This document shows positions 8,387 to 17,111 of a stretch of 64,000 bases of DNA, in pieces (position 1 is the first letter of the stretch; each line of letters opens with the position of its first letter). The notes beneath the pieces are model-generated. The model was not told the origin of the DNA. It saw nothing but the letters and a program-made list of their open reading frames with translations, and made no database searches. A program made the position numbers and the translations under genes. This DNA is from Flavobacteriaceae bacterium F08102 (GTDB lineage: Bacteria; Bacteroidota; Bacteroidia; Flavobacteriales; Flavobacteriaceae), in the NCBI GenBank assembly GCA_023015935.1, contig JALKAY010000002.1, positions 124,001 to 188,000 of the forward strand. The letters are read 5' to 3'.

Positions 8387-9661
8387 ATGAAACTCATTCG
8401 TTATATTTATCAACACATCATCAAACCCTATTTAGGAACTTTTGATGGGCTTTCTAAAGAGGTTTGGTGGCTGGCTTTTATTACATTAATAAATAGGGCA
8501 GGAACTATGGTGATTCCGTTTTTATCGCTCTACCTTACTAAACATATGGGATTTTCGCTCGGAAAAGTAGGTTGGGTGATGTCTGCTTTCGGAATAGGTT
8601 CTGTAATTGGTTCATGGATTGGAGGTAGATTGACCGATAAAATTGGTTATTATAAAGTGATGTTTTTCAGCTTAGTGGGGGCAGGGTTTATGTTTGTCTA
8701 TTTACAATATTTGGAGACTTTTCAAAGCCTTTGTTTAGGTGTTATGGGGGTGATGATCCTCGCAGATATGTTTAGACCAGCGATGTTTGTGGCTTTGAAT
8801 GCTTATAGTAAACCCCAAAATAAAACGAGATCTGTAACCCTAATTCGGCTAGCGATTAACTTAGGGTTTTCTGCCGGTCCGGCCGTAGGAGGATTCATTA
8901 TTACAAAGATGGGGTATTCAGGTTTGTTTTGGGTAGATGGAATTACTTGTGTACTAGCTTCTATTTTATTATTGTTGGTATTACATCCAAAATCAGCTAG
9001 AATATTAGATGAGGTATTTGTGGAAAATCCTAAATCTGTTTGGAAGGATACTCCATTTTTTATTTTTTTCGCTGCAATGGTTATTTTTGGCTTTGTATTT
9101 CTACAATATTTTTCTACCATACCACTGTTCTACAGGGATATTATAAAATTGACAGAATCAGAGATTGGGCTCTTAATGGCAATGAATGGATTTTTAATTT
9201 TTTTATTAGAAATGCCATTGATAAAGACCTTAGAAAGTGGGAGGCATCATAAAATACGGTTTATCATTATTGGGGCAGTTTTGATGGGCACTAGTTTGTT
9301 GTTGTTGAATCTCGGACATTGGGTGCTTATCGTAGTTCTTGGAATGTTGTTAATGACGATTGGAGAAATGATATTGTTCCCATTTTCAAATTCCTTTGTC
9401 ATAGATCGAGCGAAAGGTGGTAAGCAGGGGCAGTATATGGCTTTGTACAGTATATCATTTTCAATTGCTCATATTTTTGGACACAATAGTGGAATGCATC
9501 TCATTGAAAAAATGGGCTATTCGAATACATGGTTTATTATGTTTGAATTGAGTTTGGTGGCTGTATTATTATTAGTTTGGCTTAAAAGGAAGGTACTGTC
9601 TGAAGAACTTCATGTCTTAAATGACCATTGCATAAAGGAGGGTAATCGCTATAGACGTTGA
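8387..9661 (+). CDS. MFS transporter, drug/metabolite efflux type
   Basis: A 424-residue inner-membrane protein with about twelve hydrophobic segments. The loop between helices 2 and 3 carries the major-facilitator signature GGRLTDKIGYYK (about residues 80-91). The N-terminus (residues 1-25) is amphipathic and the C-terminal tail is short and basic. The arrangement fits proton-coupled exporters of the multidrug type, but the substrate is not predictable. The gene stands alone on the plus strand behind a terminator-containing leader. Confidence 0.85.
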   Translation: MKLIRYIYQHIIKPYLGTFDGLSKEVWWLAFITLINRAGTMVIPFLSLYLTKHMGFSLGKVGWVMSAFGIGSVIGSWIGGRLTDKIGYYKVMFFSLVGAGFMFVYLQYLETFQSLCLGVMGVMILADMFRPAMFVALNAYSKPQNKTRSVTLIRLAINLGFSAGPAVGGFIITKMGYSGLFWVDGITCVLASILLLLVLHPKSARILDEVFVENPKSVWKDTPFFIFFAAMVIFGFVFLQYFSTIPLFYRDIIKLTESEIGLLMAMNGFLIFLLEMPLIKTLESGRHHKIRFIIIGAVLMGTSLLLLNLGHWVLIVVLGMLLMTIGEMILFPFSNSFVIDRAKGGKQGQYMALYSISFSIAHIFGHNSGMHLIEKMGYSNTWFIMFELSLVAVLLLVWLKRKVLSEELHVLNDHCIKEGNRYRR

Positions 9662-10009
9662 CTTACTTGAGATGGGTAGAAGTTAATCACTATAAATCTC
9701 AGACGTACTATCATCATCTTTTAGGTAAGAGTTCATATTTTATGCAGTGCCTTAAATATAATTTTTTACCGTAAATATGACGAAGAAACAGAGGGATATA
9801 AATAAAATGTGGAGACATTTCCTGATGTATTTTGTAGGGTAAAGGAAAAGTTATATGAAAAATAGAGCCATTAGATCTATATAAAAAGACATATACAAAA
9901 AAAAATGACAATTGGTTGCGGTTTTGCCACATATTATTTATGGCAAAACCGCAGGAGTTGAAAGAATAAGCCATCTACCTTTATGGTTGCTATATAAAGG
10001 ATTGAGTTT
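9662..10009. other. 348-base intergenic stretch with a 13-pair perfect hairpin
   Basis: No convincing gene. It contains a perfect inverted repeat, TGCGGTTTTGCCA (9917-9929) with TGGCAAAACCGCA (9941-9953), around an 11-base loop. Read on the minus strand the stem is followed about eight bases later by a T-run; read on plus there is no T-run. The minus-strand open frame 9714-9974 (86 codons) has no family features and was not accepted. Confidence 0.6.
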
Positions 10010-10585
10010 ATGGTAAATATAAAAATAAATAGTTTTCTCTTGCTACTGGTAATTATGTTACCAAGGATAGAGAAAGGGTTTCAAAAGGGGATAGAAGTTA
10101 ATGAAACATCGGTTTTTCAACACGAAGATACTTCAATAAAATCTGTTGAAGAATGTGCTTTGTTGACTAAAGTTATTACAGCAGCTACTACAGATGCTAT
10201 GGTTCATGTAAATAATCATTCAGAATATGGAATTAAATACAGCCAGCGATCCCTTGAAAAAAGAGAAATGAAAATTCTAAAAAAATATTTGGAAGGGAAG
10301 GTTTATGACGATCAATTTGGTATCCATAATGAAAATGAATATTTTGAAATTAGTACAAAAACCTTGGTGATTAGTTATAATAATGAAATTGAATACGGGC
10401 CGCTACTTGCATATCACGTAAAAGACAGGTATTTAAAGGTACTGCTTATGGATGGTACAAATAAAGTGCTGTATAGTGCACCGTTTGCTCCAAATACAAT
10501 CAATTTTAATGAAATTAGAAGTACGTTAAGTGCGCTATATTATCAAGGTATAAAACGTGAATTTAAAAAGTTTTATAAAGAATAG
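10010..10585 (+). CDS. Hypothetical protein, possibly exported
   Basis: I do not recognise this 191-residue protein. It begins with a short basic stretch and a hydrophobic segment SFLLLLVIMLP (about residues 8-18) that could be a signal peptide or anchor. The rest is polar, with a lysine-rich helix around residues 80-105 (SLEKREMKILKKYLEGK) and alternating strands after it. Base composition is like that of its neighbours. It is isolated: large gaps with hairpins flank it on both sides and it shares no operon. It may be a lineage-specific gene. Confidence 0.55.
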   Translation: MVNIKINSFLLLLVIMLPRIEKGFQKGIEVNETSVFQHEDTSIKSVEECALLTKVITAATTDAMVHVNNHSEYGIKYSQRSLEKREMKILKKYLEGKVYDDQFGIHNENEYFEISTKTLVISYNNEIEYGPLLAYHVKDRYLKVLLMDGTNKVLYSAPFAPNTINFNEIRSTLSALYYQGIKREFKKFYKE

Positions 10586-10673
10586 GATCGTATATGCTGA
10601 AAGGGTATTGATAACTGGAAATTTTGCTTTGCTTGAGTTTTCATTTGAAAAAAAAATATACTAAATAGGAGCA

Positions 10674-10745
10674 GTGTCCCCGAAGGGGTGTCGTGTTAAT
10701 AAATAAGGTGTAGTCGTTGAAGAATCGCCCCTGAAAGGGGTGTGT
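10674..10745. repeat. Two copies of a small GC-rich palindromic repeat
   Basis: GTGTCCCCGAAGGGGTGTCG (10674-10693) and TCGCCCCTGAAAGGGGTGTG (10725-10744) share a CCCC-(T)GAA(A)-GGGGTGT core. Each can form a short C4/G4 hairpin. They stand out in AT-rich intergenic DNA and look like scattered REP-type elements. Confidence 0.5.
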
Positions 10746-10792
10746 ATTTTTGAAGGGAGAATTACACTGACAATACAGCCAAGAACCAAGAA

Positions 10793-10829
10793 ATCCCGAA
10801 TATACTGACGCTGGAAGTATATTCGGGAT
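10793..10829 (-). terminator. Terminator hairpin downstream of icmF
   Basis: A perfect 13-pair stem, ATCCCGAATATAC (10793-10805) with GTATATTCGGGAT (10817-10829), and an 11-base loop. It sits 15 bases past the icmF stop. On the minus strand it is followed by a T-rich but interrupted TTTCTTGGTTCTT tract. No T-run follows on plus. Confidence 0.6.
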
Positions 10830-10843
10830 AAGTGATTATTTGC

Positions 10844-13800
10844 TTACATATTTCTTCGGTATTGTCCACCAACCTCAAATAGGGCATTTGTAATTTGCCC
10901 TAGTGAACAAACCTTTGTTGCTTCCATTAATTGCTCAAAAATATTTTCATTACGGATTGATTTTTCTTTGAGTAATTTCAATTGTTCTTCTGCAGCTTTA
11001 GCATTGCCTTTGTTGAGGTTTTCTACAACTTTAATTTGTTGTCTTTTTTCTTCTTCAGTAGCCCTTATTACCTCTTTAGGAATGATCGTTGGAGAACCTT
11101 TGCTACTCAAAAACGTATTAACCCCAATGATAGGGAATTCCCCATTGTGTTTTAAAGTTTCATAATATAAACTTTCTTCTTGTATTTTTGAGCGTTGGTA
11201 CATGGTTTCCATGGCACCCAATACGCCACCCCGTTCTGTAATACGATCGAATTCTAAATAGACTGCTTCTTCGACTAAATCGGTTAATTCTTCAATAATA
11301 AATGCGCCTTGAATAGGATTTTCATTTTTAGCAAGACCTAATTCTTTATTGATGATAAGTTGAATTGCCATTGCTCGTCTTACAGACTCTTCTGTAGGGG
11401 TAGTAATGGCTTCATCATATGCATTGGTGTGCAGCGAATTACAGTTATCATAGATTGCATACAGCGCCTGTAAGGTGGTTCTAATATCATTAAAGTCAAT
11501 TTCTTGCGCGTGTAAAGATCTTCCAGAGGTTTGAATATGGTATTTCAACATCTGAGCTCGTGAATTTGCTCCGTATTTAAATTTCATTGCTTTGGCCCAA
11601 ATTCTTCTAGCGACTCTTCCAATTACGGCATATTCGGGGTCTATGCCATTGGAAAAGAAAAAGGATAGGTTTGGTCCAAATTTGTTAATGTCCATTCCCC
11701 GTGAGAGATAATATTCTACATAGGTGAATCCATTTGATAATGTAAATGCCAATTGTGAAATTGGATTAGCACCTGCTTCAGCGATATGATATCCAGAGAT
11801 GGACACAGAATAAAAGTTTCGTACTTTATGATCAATAAAATAGGCTTGTACATCACCCATAAGGCGAAGTGCAAATTCAGTGGAGAAAATACAGGTGTTT
11901 TGAGCTTGATCTTCCTTGAGGATATCGGCTTGAACAGTACCGCGCACTTTGGCAATGGTTTCTGCTTTAATTTTATCGTATATGTCCTTTGGTAGCACTT
12001 GATCGCCGGTGACTCCAAGGAGTAATAGACCGAGGCCGTTATTTCCTTCAGGCAATGGGCCTTGATAGGCAGGGCGTTCAACCCCTTTTTCCTTATAAAT
12101 TGCTTCAATTTTTTGTTCGACGCTATCTTGTAATCCTTCTTTGATGATATATTTTTCACATTCTTGATCAATGGCGGCATTCATAAAAAAACCAAGAAGC
12201 ATTGGTGCTGGACCATTGATTGTCATTGAAACAGAAGTCATAGGATTTGTTAGGTCAAATCCAGAATACAGTTTTTTTGCATCATCTAAACAACAGATAG
12301 ATACGCCAGCATTTCCAATTTTACCATAAATATCAGGACGAATATTAGGATCGTTACCGTATAGGGTTACTGAATCAAAGGCTGTTGACAAGCGTTTTGC
12401 TTCTAAGCCCAAACTCACATAGTGAAATCGACGATTAGTTCGTTCTGGACCACCTTCACCAGCAAACATTCTCGTTGGGTCTTCTCCCGTTCGTTTAAAT
12501 GGGTAAATTCCAGCGGTAAACGGAAATTCTCCGGGGACATTCTCTTGGAGGTTCCAATATAAAATATCGCCCCAAGCTTCGTATTTTGGTAGGGAGATTT
12601 TTGGAATTTTTAATTGTGATAAAGTCGTTGTTGTGGTATTGATATTAATTTCTTTATCGCGTACTTGAAAAGTATAGACGGGGTTTTTATAGCGTTCTTT
12701 TTTAGTTTCCCATTGGTAAATAATTTCCCAATTTCTCGGGTTTAAATCTAATTTTACCCGATCAAATTCAGCGAGTAAAACCTTTAAAATATCTGAAGAT
12801 TTGTATGAATCTGGATCGAAATCTAAACCGTTATGACTTAGGATGGTTGTCGATGAATTGATGTCTCCAATAGTTAATATGGTTTTGTAGATTGCGTAAA
12901 GTTTTTGAGCAATTTCCTTTTGCAAGCGACTGTTTTTGTCATATAACCGATTGTTTTCTGTAATTTCAGAGAGATATCTCGTTCGATTTGGAGGAATGAT
13001 AAATTGTTTTTCTGAAATTTTCTCGCTTAAAGTAAATGAACTATTAAAATTAGCCGCTGTTTTTTCATTTAGCTTGTCAATGAGGGTTCGGTATAAAGTA
13101 TTTGCTCCAGGATCATTAAACTGGGATGCGATTGTTCCGAAAACGGGCATGGTTTTCACATCTTTATCCCAAAGATTATGGTTTCGTTGGTATTGTTTTT
13201 TTACATCCCGAAGGGCATCTAATGCTCCGCGTTTATCAAACTTATTTAAAGCAATTACATCGGCAAAATCAATCATATCAATTTTTTCCAATTGAGTTGC
13301 TGCACCATATTCGGGAGTCATTACATATAATGAAACTTCAGAATGGTCTAAAATTTCAGTATCAGATTGTCCAATACCTGAAGTTTCCAAAATAATTAAG
13401 TCGAATTCAGCTGTTTTTAAAATATCAATAGCGTCTTTGACATGTTTAGAAAGGGCTAAATTAGATTGTCTTGTTGCTAATGATCTCATATAGACGCGAT
13501 CATTTTTTATAGCATTCATTCGGATACGGTCGCCTAATAAGGCTCCGCCAGTTTTTCGTTTAGATGGGTCTACAGATACAATGGCAATTGTTTGATTAGG
13601 GAAATCAGCCAAATATCGTCGAACTAATTCGTCTACGAGTGATGATTTTCCAGAACCACCAGTCCCCGTAATTCCCAAAACGGGAATGTCGTTGTCTGTC
13701 GGGGTAAATATTTTTGTGTAATTGGTGTGATCGTTTTCGGCTAAGGATATTAATCGTGCGATGGTATTAACATTCTTTTCTTTTAAGGAGGGAACTATTC

Positions 13801-14272
13801 CTTGATTTAACGTAGTTTTATCGATTCCTAAAACAGGGGTGTCACACCGCTGAATCATATCGTTAATCATACCCTGTAAGCCCATTTTCCGTCCATCGTC
13901 TGGTGAATATATACGCGTAATTCCATAGTCCATTAATGTCTTAATTTCTTCAGGCAAAATGACTCCACCACCTCCACCAAAAATTTTGATGTGAGAAGCT
14001 CCTTTTTCTTTGAGCAGGTCATACATATAGGTGAAATATTCATTATGTCCTCCTTGGTATGAGGTTACAGCAATGGCATTTACATCTTCTTGAATAGCGG
14101 TGTTTACAACTTCTTCTACACTTCGGTCGTGGCCTAGATGTATTACTTCAACACCAGTAGATTGGATAATTCTGCGCATGATATTGATTGCGGCATCGTG
14201 GCCATCAAACAAGGCTGCTGCCGTTACAATTCGAATTTTATTCTTTGGGGAATAGGCTTGTATAATCTCCAT
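10844..14272 (-). CDS. icmF: Fused B12-dependent acyl-CoA mutase with G-protein chaperone (IcmF)
   Basis: A 1142-residue fusion that carries out carbon-skeleton rearrangement of acyl-CoA with adenosylcobalamin. Domains in order: B12-binding domain (about residues 12-150) with the DGHD motif whose H25 is the lower cobalt ligand; a MeaB-like GTPase with P-loop GTGGSGKSS (about residues 202-210); a linker; and the substrate-binding mutase barrel (about residues 560-1140). Methylmalonyl-CoA mutase has Tyr and Arg at the two substrate-specificity positions. Here the aligned residues are F592 (in [10 protein letters not shown]) and Q791 (in AQNTCIF), the pair known for isobutyryl-CoA mutase, so isobutyryl/n-butyryl-CoA or a similar branched substrate is inferred. 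A terminator follows. No genes for substrate entry or exit are adjacent. Confidence 0.92.
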   Translation of the reverse strand: MEIIQAYSPKNKIRIVTAAALFDGHDAAINIMRRIIQSTGVEVIHLGHDRSVEEVVNTAIQEDVNAIAVTSYQGGHNEYFTYMYDLLKEKGASHIKIFGGGGGVILPEEIKTLMDYGITRIYSPDDGRKMGLQGMINDMIQRCDTPVLGIDKTTLNQGIVPSLKEKNVNTIARLISLAENDHTNYTKIFTPTDNDIPVLGITGTGGSGKSSLVDELVRRYLADFPNQTIAIVSVDPSKRKTGGALLGDRIRMNAIKNDRVYMRSLATRQSNLALSKHVKDAIDILKTAEFDLIILETSGIGQSDTEILDHSEVSLYVMTPEYGAATQLEKIDMIDFADVIALNKFDKRGALDALRDVKKQYQRNHNLWDKDVKTMPVFGTIASQFNDPGANTLYRTLIDKLNEKTAANFNSSFTLSEKISEKQFIIPPNRTRYLSEITENNRLYDKNSRLQKEIAQKLYAIYKTILTIGDINSSTTILSHNGLDFDPDSYKSSDILKVLLAEFDRVKLDLNPRNWEIIYQWETKKERYKNPVYTFQVRDKEININTTTTTLSQLKIPKISLPKYEAWGDILYWNLQENVPGEFPFTAGIYPFKRTGEDPTRMFAGEGGPERTNRRFHYVSLGLEAKRLSTAFDSVTLYGNDPNIRPDIYGKIGNAGVSICCLDDAKKLYSGFDLTNPMTSVSMTINGPAPMLLGFFMNAAIDQECEKYIIKEGLQDSVEQKIEAIYKEKGVERPAYQGPLPEGNNGLGLLLLGVTGDQVLPKDIYDKIKAETIAKVRGTVQADILKEDQAQNTCIFSTEFALRLMGDVQAYFIDHKVRNFYSVSISGYHIAEAGANPISQLAFTLSNGFTYVEYYLSRGMDINKFGPNLSFFFSNGIDPEYAVIGRVARRIWAKAMKFKYGANSRAQMLKYHIQTSGRSLHAQEIDFNDIRTTLQALYAIYDNCNSLHTNAYDEAITTPTEESVRRAMAIQLIINKELGLAKNENPIQGAFIIEELTDLVEEAVYLEFDRITERGGVLGAMETMYQRSKIQEESLYYETLKHNGEFPIIGVNTFLSSKGSPTIIPKEVIRATEEEKRQQIKVVENLNKGNAKAAEEQLKLLKEKSIRNENIFEQLMEATKVCSLGQITNALFEVGGQYRRNM

Positions 14273-14323
14273 ATATGGTCAAAAATTTTAGACCGCAATT
14301 TACAAAATCTAATGCGGATATAC

Positions 14324-14650
14324 TTAGCCGATGTACTTTAAAAATGCCCAGACTTTACGGTTTGCTAAATAATTTGGATTTCCTTCATTAGCATATGCTT
14401 CCTTTTCAAAACTAATGCTTTTATAAGCTTTGTATCCGTTTAAATACCATAAAAAGTTGAGAAGGAATTCTATATAATACCAGGCAAAGAAGAAGATCCA
14501 ACACAATTCAATTTGTTGTTTTAAATGGATGCGTTCATGGTTGATTAACACCCAATTGTTTGCTAAAGTTTTATTTTTTAAAAATATAAAGGGATAAATC
14601 GCCAAACCTATATAATTTTTTGGAATTAAGTATTTCGAATAGCGAATCAT
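14324..14650 (-). CDS. Small membrane-associated HExxH protein
   Basis: A 108-residue protein of unassigned function. It contains HERIH (residues 38-42, in NHERIHLKQQIE), the zinc-metallopeptidase signature, on what looks like a helix. A strongly hydrophobic aromatic segment follows (about residues 51-70), then an acidic helix SFEKEAYANE (residues 80-89) that could provide the third zinc ligand. Similar small proteins occur in Bacteroidota, and I know of no assigned substrate. It lies 51 bases upstream of icmF and 95 bases downstream of the BtuF-like gene on the same strand, so it may be co-transcribed. Confidence 0.65.
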   Translation of the reverse strand: MIRYSKYLIPKNYIGLAIYPFIFLKNKTLANNWVLINHERIHLKQQIELCWIFFFAWYYIEFLLNFLWYLNGYKAYKSISFEKEAYANEGNPNYLANRKVWAFLKYIG

Positions 14651-14745
14651 AGGTAGAGCTTTAGTTCGGGTATTGCTAATTTAACGCTAAGTTTGTTTCT
14701 TTATTTGTTGATTTATAAAGATTTATGAACAAATGAATGAACAAA

Positions 14746-15525
14746 TTAGTCGTGTAAGGTCTTAAAATAGTCTAAGGCTTTTAAAAACCGAGAACCATAC
14801 CAGCTAAAATATTCACCATCGACCAAAATAATTTTATTTGTGGGTATTGGTTTGAAAAGGGCTCGATGTGTCTCATTAAATGGGTAAGGCTCAGAAGATA
14901 ACAAGACAAGATCTGGTTTTTCCCTGTGTAAAGCTTCCATTGAAAGTTCAGGGTATCGATCCTCAATGATGATGTTTTCAAACTTATTAAGTTTCAGCAT
15001 GGTATTGATGTAGTTGTTTTGTCCAACGACCATCCAAGGAGTATGCCAAATGTAGTATACCACCTTTTTACGAGGTTTAGTTTGTATAAAATCAGAAAAA
15101 CGAGTGAGGGCTATTGTTAATTTTTGGATTAGCACATGTGCATTTTTTTTTCTGTTACATATAATACCAAGATCGTTAATGCATGCAATCATATCATCGA
15201 TAGTGGTTATGTCAGAAACGTAGACCGGGGCAATTTTTTCTAATTCAGCAATCATTTGCGGTGTGTTTTCTTCCTTGTTAGCTAGAATGAAACTTGGAGC
15301 TAAGTTGCGAATTTTATCAAAATGAACCTGTTTTGTTCCTCCGATAACGGTTTTTGAGCGAATTAAATCTTTTGGATGTACACAGAATTTAGTGATCCCA
15401 ACGAGCTGGTCTTTCAAATCTAGATCGACTAATAATTCTGTGAGCGAAGGAACTAAAGACACGATCCTACTTGGGGGATTTTTTAATTCAAATGTTCTAT
15501 TAATTTGATCCTTAAATTGGGACAT
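14746..15525 (-). CDS. BtuF-like helical-backbone metal/cobalamin receptor
   Basis: A 259-residue protein of the periplasmic-binding family that carries vitamin B12 or iron chelates. It shows the typical opening RIVSLVPSLTELL, GITKFCVHP, then a long backbone helix and a second lobe with PDLVLLSSEPYPF. No signal peptide or lipobox is present: it starts MSQFKDQINRTFEL. It may therefore be cytoplasmic or use another export route, unless the start is further upstream, which the short distance to trkH makes unlikely. No permease or ATPase gene adjoins it. The nearby B12 enzyme IcmF makes a cobalamin link attractive but unproven. Confidence 0.75.
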   Translation of the reverse strand: MSQFKDQINRTFELKNPPSRIVSLVPSLTELLVDLDLKDQLVGITKFCVHPKDLIRSKTVIGGTKQVHFDKIRNLAPSFILANKEENTPQMIAELEKIAPVYVSDITTIDDMIACINDLGIICNRKKNAHVLIQKLTIALTRFSDFIQTKPRKKVVYYIWHTPWMVVGQNNYINTMLKLNKFENIIIEDRYPELSMEALHREKPDLVLLSSEPYPFNETHRALFKPIPTNKIILVDGEYFSWYGSRFLKALDYFKTLHD

Positions 15526-15550
15526 AGCGCATTGGAGTTGGGTAGGTGTG

Positions 15551-17068
15551 TTAGAATTTGTTGGATTTCCAGAAGTAAGGGGTGATTAAGATCAGCACCG
15601 TAAACAATTCTAAACGTCCCAATAACATTAAAAATGCAGACCACCATTTACCTAGATCGGGAAGACTGTCATAATTTTCAACAGGTCCTAGTTGTCCTAA
15701 GGCCGGCCCGACATTCCCTAGGGATGAGGCAGAACCACCAATAGCCGACATGAAGTCGAGGCCTAAGAATGAAAAAACTAAGGCACCGATGGTAAAAACA
15801 ATTAAGTAAAGTACAAAAAAGGCCATAATGTTAAATACAATATCTTGAGAAACTGACTTCCCATTATAGCGTACTGGAATAATGGCGTTAGGATGAATAG
15901 ATCGTTTAAATTCTAGATATCCATTTTTAATCATAATGATGTAGCGTACAAATTTCACTCCGCCTGCGGTAGAACCGGCAGAAGCACCAAAAAACATCAA
16001 AATAAAAAACAATACGGTGATAAAGGGGGTCCATAAGGTATAATCAGCCGACACAAATCCCGTTGTGGTAATAATACTGACTACTTGAAAAAGACCGTGA
16101 CGGATGGCGCTTTCTAATTCGCCATAAATCATAGGGTATGGATATACTTGCAGTGTGGTTGGTTCTTTGGAGAGGCTTGCATTAAAAAAGATTACGGTAG
16201 CTACAATAATGGTAATTCCGAGAATATTGAGCAAATAGGTCTTAAATTCCTCATCCTTTAATATTTTTTTAAAATTCCCTTTAAAGGCGAAATAGCTAAG
16301 AACAAAATTTGTTCCAGCGAGAATCATAAAAAAGGTGAGGATATATTGGATCAATGGATTTCCATTCCAATGGGCAATACTGTCATTTTTTGTTGAAAAT
16401 CCACCCGTAGAAAGTGTGCTCATCGCGTGGTTTACAGCGTCAAACACACTCATTCCAGCCAATTTTAAAAAGAGCGCTTCAGCAAATGTAAGGCCTAGAT
16501 AAATATACCAGAGGCGTTTTGCAGTATCGGTAATTCGCGGGTGTAATTTATCAGCGGATGGACCAGGAGCTTCTGCTGCAAATAATTGCATTCCACCAAT
16601 CCCTAATAAAGGAAGTACAGCGATGGTGAGTACGATAATTCCCATTCCACCGATCCAATGGGTGGTACTTCGCCAAAACAAAATACTCTTCGGCATGGCT
16701 TCAATATCGTTCATGATACTGGCACCTGTCGTTGTATAGCCTGAAACAGTTTCAAAAAAGGCATTGGTAAAAGATGGGATAGCTCCTGAAAAAATATACG
16801 GTAAACTACCTGAGGCAGACATGAGAATCCAACCCAAGGTTACCACTAAGTACCCTTCTCTTTTTTTAATTTCTTTGCGAAAATCTTTTGTGATAAATCG
16901 AAATGTAACTCCAGATAAAATCGTAACAATACCAGCCATAAAAATGCCTTGCGTAGCTCCGTCTTGATAAAAATAAGACAGGACGCCAGAAATAAGCATA
17001 AAACAACCATTAAAGATGAGTAGAAAACCCATCATTTGGAATATTATCTTTACGTTTAAATTTCTCAT
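15551..17068 (-). CDS. trkH: Trk system potassium transporter, membrane subunit
   Basis: A 505-residue inner-membrane K+ channel subunit. Four pore-loop segments of the TrkH/KtrB type are visible: TTTGASIM, STLSTGGFST, ITTTGFVSADY and SLGNVGPALG, each with the conserved selectivity glycine, separated by paired membrane helices. The first two helices form the usual N-terminal extension. The trkA gene lies 43 bases upstream on the same strand and encodes the regulatory partner, so this is a complete Trk pair. Confidence 0.93.
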   Translation of the reverse strand: MRNLNVKIIFQMMGFLLIFNGCFMLISGVLSYFYQDGATQGIFMAGIVTILSGVTFRFITKDFRKEIKKREGYLVVTLGWILMSASGSLPYIFSGAIPSFTNAFFETVSGYTTTGASIMNDIEAMPKSILFWRSTTHWIGGMGIIVLTIAVLPLLGIGGMQLFAAEAPGPSADKLHPRITDTAKRLWYIYLGLTFAEALFLKLAGMSVFDAVNHAMSTLSTGGFSTKNDSIAHWNGNPLIQYILTFFMILAGTNFVLSYFAFKGNFKKILKDEEFKTYLLNILGITIIVATVIFFNASLSKEPTTLQVYPYPMIYGELESAIRHGLFQVVSIITTTGFVSADYTLWTPFITVLFFILMFFGASAGSTAGGVKFVRYIIMIKNGYLEFKRSIHPNAIIPVRYNGKSVSQDIVFNIMAFFVLYLIVFTIGALVFSFLGLDFMSAIGGSASSLGNVGPALGQLGPVENYDSLPDLGKWWSAFLMLLGRLELFTVLILITPYFWKSNKF

Positions 17069-17111
17069 GTTTCCTTTTGGGAATCTAGATGGTTATTGCT
17101 CGAGTTTATGT

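Noticed and set aside
9714-9974. 86-codon open frame on minus in the MFS-hypothetical gap
   Set aside because: No family features, odd composition rich in Phe, Tyr and His, and no promoter. Probably a chance frame in AT-rich DNA.
10674-10745. Possible CRISPR repeats
   Set aside because: Only two imperfect palindromic copies, no regular spacers and no cas genes nearby.
11716-12180. 154-codon minus frame inside icmF
   Set aside because: It lies on the same strand in another frame of a clear long coding region; the translation has no family features.
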